Positions 24,068-33,847 of a DNA stretch of 64,000 nucleotides are shown here, one piece after another. The notes under the pieces were generated by a model. It had not been told where the DNA came from, made no database searches, and worked only from the letters and a program-made list of their open reading frames with translations. The translations under genes were made by a program, and so were the position numbers. The number at the start of each line of letters is the position of its first letter. Position 1 is the stretch's first letter. The stretch comes from Cadophora sp. MPI-SDFR-AT-0126 (Eukaryota > Ascomycota > Leotiomycetes > Helotiales > Ploettnerulaceae): assembly GCA_020747065.1 (NCBI GenBank), contig JAGMVK010000016.1, positions 62,001-126,000 on the forward strand, written 5' to 3'.

Positions 24068-25946
24068 TCACTCTACATTCAATGCCTTCCAAGCTACTTT
24101 TAGCCTTCTTAACTTTGGCACTGTAGCCTTCCCTTGCTTGACCTTGTATCCTTTCTCTGTTAGTACTCGGCCAATTTCCATGTAACTCTCTACAGCTACT
24201 CTCATTGGTGCTCTAGCATCAAGTGGCAGTTGAGATATGGCACCGATTGCTTCTCGGTAGACACCGAACGCCTTGTCTAAGAGTTTACTTCGTAGCTTCT
24301 CAATTCCTCGTCGATCTGGATTATCAATGACATCTTGAGGAACAAGTCCTTGCGACTTCAACCAAGATTTTGGCAGATACACTCTCCCAATCGCTGCATC
24401 TGTGGCGATGTCACGGGCAATGTTGACGTATTGTAGAGCAATTCCCATCCGACCTCCGGCCTGAACCAAGAGATCACGCTGCGCTGAAGTCGTTGTCGAG
24501 TGACTGTGGAAGAAGACCAGTTCCAGGCATAGTTCTGCTACGGTTCCTGCAACACGCGCAGCATAGACTTCCAGATCATGCTCTTCTTCTATGGGAAATC
24601 TCCTGAGTGCCTTGGAAGAACTATTGCCAAGAAATTCAAGATCTGTCTTGAACCCTTCAAATAATTCGTAAAGGGGTCCAAATGATAGGAGATGGGTCGG
24701 AAGAAGTCGTAGAGCTGGTTGAGCGGATCCCGGAAAGTTTTCCGTGATATATGCATGAACACTGGGTTCTTTCGAGACGATTCGATCTTCCTTGGATGCA
24801 TAGGTTTTGTCCATGTAGTGCGTCAGTTTACCAATCCATTTCCGTGCCTCCTCCTCGGAACTTGCGTTGTCCACGAGATCATCAGCGACTCTACAGAATG
24901 AATAGCTGGTTCTTGTTAGGCGAGGCTATTGTTTCTTCCCTGGGAGCACTTACAGTAGAATGAGGTCAGTTCGAAGTCGCCCGGAGAATGTTGAGCTGGC
25001 AAGATAGAAGCTCCTGCTCTTTCTTTTGAGTCTCTGGACAGCTTGTTGGATCCCAATGACCCGATCCTCGTCGTATTTAGAAACGTCTGTGATGAGTGCT
25101 TGGACGAGCATAGACGGCGAAGGCAACTCCGCAACGTGGGGAAACAACTTTGGAAAAGTCAAGAGAATGGCCATGGCATGATCAAATGCTACTAGACCAA
25201 ACACAATGAGTATGTTGGTTGCCAAGAAGAATACTGCTTCTTCAATTTCCAGCCCATCCCACAAGTGGACTCCGAATTTTGTTCCAGACTCGATCGTCCA
25301 AGTTCCCCGTTTCAAGGCTAGAGTATCTACTACCCAGAGGTAGAGAGTTGGAATCGCGATCGGCGCAACTGTACTGGAAGACGGCAGATTGAGCAGAAAT
25401 TGAGACGAAAGTGACCAGAGCAGGAGTGCAAACGGTCCTGCCCATGCCAGGATCAATCCTAGATAAGTTCCTTCGTTACCTCTCCATACCAAGAATCCAC
25501 CTCCCGTGACAAAAAATGCCAGTACGGCATGTCCAAGATTCCACTGGGTCGCTTGATGATTTTGATTTGGAAGATAGGCCGGATGAAATACCGGTTTACT
25601 GAGAAGGAGGTACAGAAGGGATGTGTTGTAAGTCTGGATGATGAAGAAGAATACCTCTTCGGCTGGGATATCGAACAAAGTCGGGCCAATGATAACGTGC
25701 GGTGGGTAGGTCCAGATTTTGCGACGGATGAGGTAGGAATCCCACGGGATGGTTGAAACGACAGCAATCGAGATCAGAAATGCGATCTTGTACAGGTCTA
25801 TGCGATTGAGAAATGGCCGGTAAAGGAGTGTCAAGGCAATGCCGGGAGGAATCGTGTACTTTAGATGACTAGAGTCAATCAGCTCTGTGTCGCTTCGTGG
25901 TCAGATATTGCATTGAGACTTACACGAGAGCGTACTCGAAACCCAT
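24068..25946 (-). CDS. carRA: Bifunctional lycopene cyclase / phytoene synthase (CarRA / Al-2 type)
   Basis: Fusion enzyme of fungi. Its N-terminal heptahelical half cyclises lycopene-type ends to beta-ionone rings. Its C-terminal half condenses two GGPP to phytoene. Three exons (25924-25946, 24954-25868, 24068-24905) give 591 aa. A 23-nt first exon supplies MGFEYALV and joins HLKYTIPPG, matching the conserved start. The cyclase half contains PWDSYLIRRKIWTYPP and FDIPAEEVFFFIIQTYNTS. The synthase half has the first Asp-rich motif ADDLVDNAS (D321-D325) right after intron 2 and the second in NIARDIATDAAIGRVYLP, followed by the usual basic C-terminus. Transcription diverges from carX. Sequence identity is unmistakable; the order cyclase then synthase is the ascomycete one. 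Confidence 0.95.
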
Positions 25947-26463
25947 GCTTTGTTCCTGGTTTCCCGCGTGCACAATGTGAAAGTTCGAGATCAACAATAC
26001 AATTGAGTCATTTTCAAGTGAATTTAACAAAGTCCAATTGCTTCACTGAGAGGGTGAGAAACGTGATGTGATGTCTGGTGAGGAGACTCAGGAGAGGCTG
26101 GAGCTCATGGGACGGAGCAAGTACTTGCTTGCATGTGTAAAGTTATCAGCGAGGCTGAAATCTATCGGACTGCGGGCGGGCTGTTCCGGAGTTCCTTTCC
26201 TTTCTTCGGGCCTTTTTACTCTTTCCTTTCTTGTCCTTCTCTTCGGCAAGCTAGAAAGAAAGAGCCAATCATGAGTGGAATGGAGAAAAGCTGAAGAAAG
26301 TGCGAAACAAACACGCCCGAAGAGCGCAGAGTTGTGAAGAAAGCATCGATTGGTTCGCTACTGGACTCATGGGGGCAGCTCGGCGTCGGTTATCGCTTCC
26401 CTACGCGAGTAATCCTTGGCCTTGTCACTCCCTCCAAGTCGATGACGTTCTTGATTTGCGGCG

Positions 26464-26482
26464 GGCAGGCAGGCAGGCAGGC
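26464..26482. repeat. (GGCA)n microsatellite
   Basis: Nearly five copies of GGCA inside the carRA-carX spacer. Confidence 0.85.
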
Positions 26483-26550
26483 TTGGCCAAAAGTAGCATG
26501 GTGCAGAAGTCAATTTTTAGAGCTTTGGTGGATGGAGCTTGATAGAGGCT

Positions 26551-26676
26551 CGATCCTCACTGACGTTGCAAGGTCGCTTGCCTGTCTCATGATCTTGCTG
26601 AATCTTTTGATCCTGATCTTGCCGTGCCCTCTCGATTCTCTCGATTCCTCCAACTCCCTTATTTTGCTATTATAAA
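26551..26676 (+). promoter_or_regulatory. GATC/GATTC motif group with TATA box, candidate light-response element
   Basis: GATC occurs at about 26552, 26591, 26609 and 26615; the last two form GATCCTGATC. Next comes CGATTCTCTCGATTCC with two GATTC about 26635-26650, and then TATAAA at 26671-26676. The White Collar complex of Neurospora binds paired GATC/GATNC sites. The density seen here is well above the 1-in-256 expectation for GATC. Function is not demonstrated. Confidence 0.35.
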
Positions 26677-27291
26677 TGCCAATGGCTGGATGATCAGGTA
26701 GGCGGGCGTGAATGAAGAGAGCTAGCTATGCGGGAAAGCTTTCGAAACTTCTGATTGCCCCGAGCCTCTCCCCTCCTCTCGAAGATGTCATACCATGTCA
26801 TCTATCTCAGGGGTGCTACTTTCCCCTCTTCACTGTGCTTCCGCTTTGTAGCTCGACCAACAAGGCCGGCCATGCCATGCCAGAGGGGAAAGCGCTTTCG
26901 TCATGTTCCATTCGTGTGGCCCGGCCCAGCAACGTGCGAGTACTCAGAGTATTTGGCATGTTGTGCCCACTCCAGGATACCGGGCATTTGCTACCACACC
27001 ATACCATAGCCATACCGTACACTCTGGCTCAAGAGCTCCCGGGTTTACTAACACTACACTACAGGATTCCTAACTAATAGTAAACAGCATTTCATCATAC
27101 CTACGGCAGCTAGTGCAAGTCGGTCTAGGCAAGAGCAGAGCTTGGTTTTCTTTGCTTAGTTTTGTTTGGTTTTGCCTTCTCCTGCTACTCCGTCCATATT
27201 GCCAGTTCAGATTAGATCTAGGTCCAGGAACTCGTCGACATATGTCTATATCCAACGATCCAAGTCTCACTGCTTTGTTCAAGCATCACTC

Positions 27292-29259
27292 ATGACTTTC
27301 GTCACTGAGAAGCAGAGCAGGTCAGGCAGACCACATCCATATCTCCATGGCAACTTTGCTCCCATCCACCGAGTTCAACCTCTCACTCCATGCTCATATA
27401 CCGGAACGATACCTCGAGAACTTGCTGGCGGGGAGTATTGTAGAAACGGAGGCAACCCCGTCGCGAATGAGGAATTGGGTAGAGATGCACATTGGTTTGA
27501 TGGAGATGGTATGCTCAGCGGGGTTGCATTTCAAAGACAAGCAGATGGGTCAATATGTCCAGCATTCGTCAACCGGTATGTCCTCACGGATGCCTACCTC
27601 TCCACACTTACCTTACCGTCTCTGCGGCTTCCAATTCTTCCGAGTATTGCAACACTGGTCAATCCGAGCTCAACCTTAATCCGAATCATCCTACGCATAT
27701 TTCGAACGCTGCTCCTAGTCCTTCTCTCCCACTTGCCTGGTTCGCAGCAAGCCATCAAGAAGATCAGTGTTGCCAATACTGGAATTCTATATCATGATGG
27801 GAGGGCATTGGCTACTTGTGAAAGTGGACCACCAATGCGAGTATCTCTGCCAGGATTGGAGACTGTGGGATGGTTTGATGGTGGCAAGGCAGAAGGAGAG
27901 CCAGCCACCGAAGCCGTGCCAGGAGACACTTTTGGAGGGAATGGTTTACTGGGCTTCATGAAGGAATGGACGACGGCACATCCACGAGTCGATCCAGCTA
28001 CCAAAGAACTCATACTGTTCCACTCAACATTTCTTTCCCCATTTATTTTCTATTCGATCATTCCAAGCTCGCGAATAACGAATTCATACACAGCGCCCAG
28101 TCGACTTGTCAATGCTGCTGTTCCAGGAATCCAGTCTGCAAAAATGATGCACGACTTTGGGGTTTCTTTTACACACACTATCATCATGGACCTGCCGCTT
28201 TCCCTCGATCCGAGAAATCTCGCTAGAAACGAGCCCGTGGTATCGTACGATCCTTCTGGTCAATCACGATTTGGCATATTTCCAAGGTGGAACCCTGAAG
28301 CAGTCCGTTGGTTTGAGACGAATCCGTGTTGTATCTTCCACACTGCAAATACCTGGGACGAGATGGAAATTAACCATGCAACCAATGAGAGGGAGACGAC
28401 AGCAGTCAACATGCTAGCTTGTCGGCTTACAAGTGCTACACTGGTATTCAGTGCTGGAGATGTTGCAGCGCCCATTCCAAAGAAGTCTAAGTCTCCTAAA
28501 TATGTGCCAGAAGAAGAACAATGCCGCCTCTACTACTATCGCTTCAAGCTCTCTGGTCTTGAGAATGAGATCACCCACCAATTCGCGCTGACTGCGATGC
28601 CTTTCGAATTTCCCTCCATACGAGATGACATGTCCATGTCATCGGCCCGCTACATCTACGGCTGCTCAGTCTCAGACAGCACTTTTGGAGCTGCGCTCGG
28701 CCGGGCTGTGAAGATTGACTCTTTGGTCAAGGTTGATGCCACTGCGTTGATCGAAAAGGCACAGCAGTATCCGCCGACGCCGATCACAGGATGTGTTGAT
28801 ACAAGAACCGTCACTGAGATTTTAGCATCGGATGATGCACATGATCCAATCAAAGTCTTCAAGATGCCTACAGGGTTTTATGCGCAAGAGTCGAGATTTG
28901 TTCCACGCCAGAATGGGACTTCAGAGGACGACGGCTGGATTCTGTCGTACGTCTTTGACGAGAGTCAGCTCGACCAGGGTGGCAGTGCAGGCGTCAGTGC
29001 AAGGAGTGAGCTCTGGATTATCGATGCCAAGAACATGAAGGAAGTGGTCTGCAAAGTACAACTGCCACAAAGGGTACCCTACGGTCTACACGGAAACTGG
29101 TTCAGTGAGCACGAGATTCTCAATCAACGGCCTGTAGAAACGATTCGTCATCTACCTACACCACAACAGAAAGTCTTTCGCGAGATGGAAGCGCCCGAAG
29201 GGTTTGGTATGCATGTTTGGATGGGACTCAGGAAGTGGATATTGGACCTCTTGGGATGA
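27292..29259 (+). CDS. carX: Carotenoid cleavage dioxygenase, retinal-forming CarX type
   Basis: Non-haem iron oxygenase that, in the Fusarium CarX case, splits beta-carotene at the central double bond to give retinal. Single exon, 655 aa. I chose the ATG at 27292 over the in-frame extension to 27166 because family proteins begin close to HPYLHGNFAPIHRV. The four iron-binding histidines are visible in context: H230 (TAHPRVDP), H287 (MMHDFGVSF), H350 (FHTANTWDE) and H600 (YGLHGNW). The conserved GEYCRNGGNP and DGDGML motifs are also present. Its place between carRA and the opsin gene supports retinal formation. A CarT/CAO-2 torulene-cleaving role cannot be excluded by sequence reading alone. 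Confidence 0.88.
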   Translation: MTFVTEKQSRSGRPHPYLHGNFAPIHRVQPLTPCSYTGTIPRELAGGEYCRNGGNPVANEELGRDAHWFDGDGMLSGVAFQRQADGSICPAFVNRYVLTDAYLSTLTLPSLRLPILPSIATLVNPSSTLIRIILRIFRTLLLVLLSHLPGSQQAIKKISVANTGILYHDGRALATCESGPPMRVSLPGLETVGWFDGGKAEGEPATEAVPGDTFGGNGLLGFMKEWTTAHPRVDPATKELILFHSTFLSPFIFYSIIPSSRITNSYTAPSRLVNAAVPGIQSAKMMHDFGVSFTHTIIMDLPLSLDPRNLARNEPVVSYDPSGQSRFGIFPRWNPEAVRWFETNPCCIFHTANTWDEMEINHATNERETTAVNMLACRLTSATLVFSAGDVAAPIPKKSKSPKYVPEEEQCRLYYYRFKLSGLENEITHQFALTAMPFEFPSIRDDMSMSSARYIYGCSVSDSTFGAALGRAVKIDSLVKVDATALIEKAQQYPPTPITGCVDTRTVTEILASDDAHDPIKVFKMPTGFYAQESRFVPRQNGTSEDDGWILSYVFDESQLDQGGSAGVSARSELWIIDAKNMKEVVCKVQLPQRVPYGLHGNWFSEHEILNQRPVETIRHLPTPQQKVFREMEAPEGFGMHVWMGLRKWILDLLG

Positions 29260-31290
29260 CCTTTGCATTATGGATATCATGGACCTGCACCTACTGTTAC
29301 GGAGGGGATCCATGTTCATGACCGAATGGCTTCATTGACCGGTCTCGAAAAGTGGCAGGAGTTTTTGGGGACATTTGCATTGTAGCATATGGCATACGGC
29401 ATTGCCCGGCGTTGGATTGGCCTTTTTTTTCTGCAAACATACCCTCTTGTATTCGTATTTGCATTATCACATGAATGGAGGAATGTTAGGATGCGTGCGC
29501 CAGACGATCATTGATCATGGCTCTGCATACTGAGTGCAGCTAGTGATCGTGCTCAAAATACTTATGAAACTATATTTTCTTCCAAGACACCACTACCGTA
29601 TGTTTGCCGATACCTTGTGACGTTTGTTGATATCGACGGTCCAGTCTCTCCATCTCCGAGTAATCCGACTCATCCCTGGAGCACAAGCACAACTCCTCTC
29701 TGCCTCATCGCCAACTCACGATTCCTTCATGGCTGTGAGATGTGGTTGAAAGATGATGACGTTGTGATTTTGGGTTTTGGTATTGTGAAGGTTGCTAGTC
29801 AGGAGAGTAGCGCGGCACTTGCGGGCACCGTCTCCTTTGCCTGTGTCCGAGAGTATTAGTAGAAGCCGTTTTGAATGCCGGATCGGCGGCGAGGAGGCTA
29901 GAACTGCATGCTTATCCGCACGTCTATTGAGCTGGTGCGGATGGTCCGATGACTTCTTCTCCTGCTGTTGCTTGAAGTACTTGTTGCCGGAACTCCGATT
30001 TTTCCGCCTTTTGTCAATATCCATGTCCATCTGAGTCGTTACCGTTCTAGACTTCGGTGGATACTCGCTCTGTGATGGCTAGCCAAGATTAGTTGAGTCC
30101 ATGCTGCTCTTTAATTTTTTCCTCGAAATATCATGACGTGGGTTATGTGCGTGCATGGGAATTTGGGATTTCCATACCCCATGTCGCATGCACAAGGATG
30201 AGAGAGTCGGTGATTGGTTGAGATCGAGGACGTTAGACAAGGGGGTGGTGGATCTCGAAAAGGCTTGATTTCCTGCTGCTAGCCGAGATCATAGCTTAAC
30301 TTCATGGCTAGCAGCCGACTTGACTTTTCTTCACAAACATATGGTCTGGGATGGTCGGTTGGTGTTTCTTGATGCATACCCGCGCGGCGTCCGAGACGCT
30401 TGTTTTCTTTACTTTGTTGCTTGATCGATGTGCATGCATGCATGATTCAAGTGCCGGGTGGCGTTCTTGCCTGCTGTGGTTTCTTGCCGACGAGAAGGAA
30501 GTCCTCTCCTGCACTAAGAAGTGGTGAAATGAGTTGAGTTGATACTACCACACGCATATAGGCCGCTTTGGAGATGGCTGGATATGTCCAGTAACAAGAG
30601 CGAGCGAGGAGTTTGATAGAGCTGAAAGTTTCTGTTGACGATCATTTCATTTCACTTTACTGACTTCGGTAATCACGCTCATTCTTCATTCAACTCCTCC
30701 AGCATCGACGTGAACTAGACCAGGCCTCTTGTTCACATTTGTTCCATCTCCCATGACTACGAACACGGCCAAAGCTTATTTATAGAGCCAGTGCCTTTAG
30801 TGGGGGGACACTAGGAGAAATATTGCTAGCAGCAAGAATTGGCCGCACTGCACTTCCGTCTCTTCTTGGTCTCATGGTCTCATGGTCTCACGGTCTCTTG
30901 GTCTCTTGGTCTCTTGGTCTCTGCAGTCAGTCAACGCCATCCATCCTAAACCGGCAGGGACTACCCATCAATAACGTCACTTACTTATCTTCACTGACAC
31001 CTTCCCTTCTCATCGTTCTGCAACGCCAACACACCAGTGAGTGATGCCTATGTCGATCTTTCCCATTATATTCCTTTCACCCTCCTTAAACCGCTTTCTT
31101 TCTGTTTATTTTCTTCGTGTTTCTTCCGTCCTTCAACAATCACAACAACAACAACGTCAACACTACACTCTTCCTCCATCACTCTATCACCTTTTGGACA
31201 CTTGCTCGTTGCATCTTTGCTCCTACACCTTTACATACTCGACTCTTCTCAAACCAACTCTCCCTCCGCGTCTCGGAAGCATTAGCCAAG
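29260..31290. promoter_or_regulatory. carX 3' flank and carO promoter/leader region
   Basis: No gene supported. GATCGA motifs lie at 30222-30227 and 30423-30428, an octamer tandem repeat lies at 30869-30924, and a TATTTATA-like box is near 30777. The last 200 bp before the carO ATG are CT-rich with CAA repeats, as in a fungal 5' leader. Confidence 0.45.
30869..30924. repeat. Seven-copy octamer tandem repeat upstream of carO
   Basis: GTCTCATG, GTCTCATG, GTCTCACG, three GTCTCTTG and GTCTCTGC stand head to tail, about 370 bp upstream of the opsin start codon. The unit is GTCTCNNG. Confidence 0.9.
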
Positions 31291-32526
31291 ATGTCGTCCG
31301 ATCAGTTGGTCGGCAGAGATGCCTTGACCTCCAATCCCAACATGTTCAACTACCCACAGAAGTCGGACATCAATATCACCTCTCGTGTGTATTTCCCATC
31401 CCCGTTATCAAGAAATTTCACTGACATGATCGCCCTACAGGTGGCTCGGACCTCTACTGGGCTGTTTCCGCCGTCATGGGAGTCAGCGCACTCGCATTCA
31501 TCGCTCATGCTCACTTCGTTGTCGGACCTAAGAAGGCTCATAGCCTTCAATATGTCATCTTTCATTACATCACTGCCGCAATTTGCTTCGTAGCCTGTAT
31601 CGCATACTTTACAATGGCATCGAACCTGGGATATGCTGCCATCATGGTCGAGTTCCAACGCAGCGATCCCGTGGTTGCCGGGCTCTATCGAGAGATCTTC
31701 TACGTCCGGTACATCGATTGGGTCATCACGACTCCGGTAAGTTTGTTTCTTGCACAGCCTCTGTTCATTGCTGACCTTGCTGCAGCTTCTCCTCCTTGAC
31801 GTTCTCCTGACTGCAGGTCTTCCTTGGCCCACTATCCTGATCACAATTCTCATTGACGAGATCATGATCGTCACAGGTCTCGTCGGTGCACTTGTCACTT
31901 CACAATATAAGTGGGGCTACTTCGTCTTCGCCATGGTCTCCCTGTTCTTCATCGCCTACAGTGTCGTTTATGTCGGTCCAAAACACGCAGGTAGAATCAG
32001 AGCCTCCAATGAAACAAACATCAGGAAATCTTACATCCTTGCTGCTGGCTGGACGATGGGCCTGTGGTTCCTCTATCCTATCGCTTGGGGTCTCTCTGAA
32101 GGTGGCAATGTCATTTCAGCTGATTCCGAAGCTATCTTCTACAGCGTCCTCGACGTGCTCGCTAAGCCGGGCTTTGGATTGATCCTCATCTTGGCTCACA
32201 GAAATATCGAGCCTGAGGATATTGGTATTCACATTCGCAGCTACGATCAACCCCGAAGAAACTATTACCTCGGTAGAGCCCACAGAGGAAATGCAGCGAA
32301 TGATCGCGAGAAGTTGGGTCAAACCGGTGGACTTGATGGTGCAAATGATTCAGCCCATGGCAACGGCTCGGGTGCACACCCACACAATGGTCATTCTAAC
32401 GGCCACTCCAACGGTATCTCAGGAAATGGTCCTCAAGATGCAAATGGTACAAGCCGACAGGGAACCGGTGCTGAAGCATTCTCTTCTTCTGCGAACCCTG
32501 GCGCCACAAGCACAGGCCGGGCATGA
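31291..32526 (+). CDS. carO: Microbial-type rhodopsin (CarO / fungal opsin)
   Basis: Seven-helix retinal protein. Three exons (31291-31384, 31441-31736, 31786-32526) give 376 aa. Residues that match bacteriorhodopsin can be read directly. R121 and D124 (R82, D85) lie in YVRYIDWVITTP. T128 (T89) follows, and D135 (D96) sits in LLLLDV. W224 (W182), E235 and E245 (E194, E204) come next. D253 (D212) and the retinal lysine K257 (K216) lie in VLDVLAKPGFG. Both the acceptor and donor aspartates are kept, as in proton-pumping CarO and Leptosphaeria rhodopsin and unlike NOP-1, where D96 is Glu. After helix G, residues about 295-376 form a hydrophilic tail rich in Asn, Gly, His and Ser. Plasma-membrane location is inferred from the family. 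Clustered with carX, which makes its chromophore. Confidence 0.95.
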
Positions 32527-33847
32527 TGATCCTGCCTCAAGCCCTAGTCACCTGCGTTCTCATGAAACTTGTCCGCACCGGGTGATATCCATTGGCTGTT
32601 GCTGGGCTTTTTCACTGCCAACATTATCTGTATTGTTATTGGATCTAACTGTGGAGTCTGTTGTCCCCAGGGAACCTTTGAAGGCTGCTGACATTCATGC
32701 ATTCATGTGGCGTTTCTTTCTGTTTATTTGCATCCATCGGATGCATTTTTGTGCTTTTTCAATAGTTTAATTCGTCTGTATTTGATACCACGGGATGAGG
32801 AAGAGGCAGTACTTAGTGATCAATCCAATACTTCTGGTCAAGAGTTGACTCTTTCCAATCATTTGACTTTTGAGTGCCTCTCTTCTGATATGATAAAGTT
32901 AAAATTTACATCACCCGCGCTGAAATTTTCTCCTTCCTAGGACCAACAATTATCGCGGTGCTATGAGACTTTACTTTCGCATGTTATTGCATGTTTCACA
33001 CCAAGTCGGCCTCAAAAGAGATAAGCGAGACTTGATCCAAACAAAGCGAGCGGATGAAGAGCAGCTGCGGCAGAGTAAGGATGTGGACGATGAGCACAGA
33101 AAAGTCACTCATCTTCCAAAATTAATATGAGGAGAGTTTGAGAGCGGTGTCGGTCAGTTCTCCTTTACCACTGTATTGCTTCGTCGATTCAGCAGAAGAG
33201 GGTCATGGGAAGAGTGCACTGTCTTATTGTCAATATGGCCTCGGCTGTTCTAGGCTGAGAGACCAGGGTGGAAGGCTGTGTCAATTTCAACAGTGGAATT
33301 TCAGTCTATCTATGTAAGCGAGGATATACATACGCCCCTTTGGCTCCGAGAGAAATAGACGTAAGATGCCATGAAGTGACAGCGCTCCTGAACTCAATCT
33401 ACACAGGACTAGGGACTGATACTTGAAAGTTCGCGAAAATGTTAGACACTTCAAAGCTCCCAATCTACGAAGTTCTCAAGGGTGCATTCCCGGTAGCGTC
33501 AGAGGCGGAGTGACAGATGATGAAGCGAACTGCACAAGGAACGTCTTCTTAAATTTCATGTCATCAAGAAATTTGGTATCATAAGAGTCTACACTGGCCA
33601 ATATCCCGCCCTCCAAAACTATGTAAAACTTCGAAACGAAACCTTTGTATCAACACATCCCATCCCGTCCCATCCCGTCCCATCCCGCCCTCGCTTTCTG
33701 GTATATAAGAATCAATGCATGCTCCCCCTATATACTACCAGAGTATCGCTTTTCCTCTGAATATATTCCCATCCCTGACCGTAACGCCCGAAAAAGAAAA
33801 AATGAAATAAAACCCCTGGCGAATGCAGTATGTGAGCGCGTGCGAGC
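32527..33847. other. Intergenic, convergent 3' flanks
   Basis: Between carO (+) and the disordered-protein gene (-). A 10-bp repeat (CATCCCGTCC, three copies) lies at 33661-33690. No gene is supported. Confidence 0.6.
33661..33690. repeat. 10-bp tandem repeat, three copies
   Basis: CATCCCGTCC twice, then CATCCCGCCC. Confidence 0.85.

Larger units (their letters stand above)
25947..27291. promoter_or_regulatory. Divergent carRA-carX promoter region
   Basis: 1.35 kb between opposing start codons, holding both promoters. It contains a (GGCA)n microsatellite at 26464-26482 and, on the plus strand, the GATC/GATTC-TATA group described separately. A shared light-responsive control is inferred from the known photoinduction of these genes in Fusarium and Neurospora. 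Confidence 0.55.

Noticed and set aside
31350..31898. 182-aa minus-strand open frame
   Set aside because: Antisense to the opsin exons and introns.
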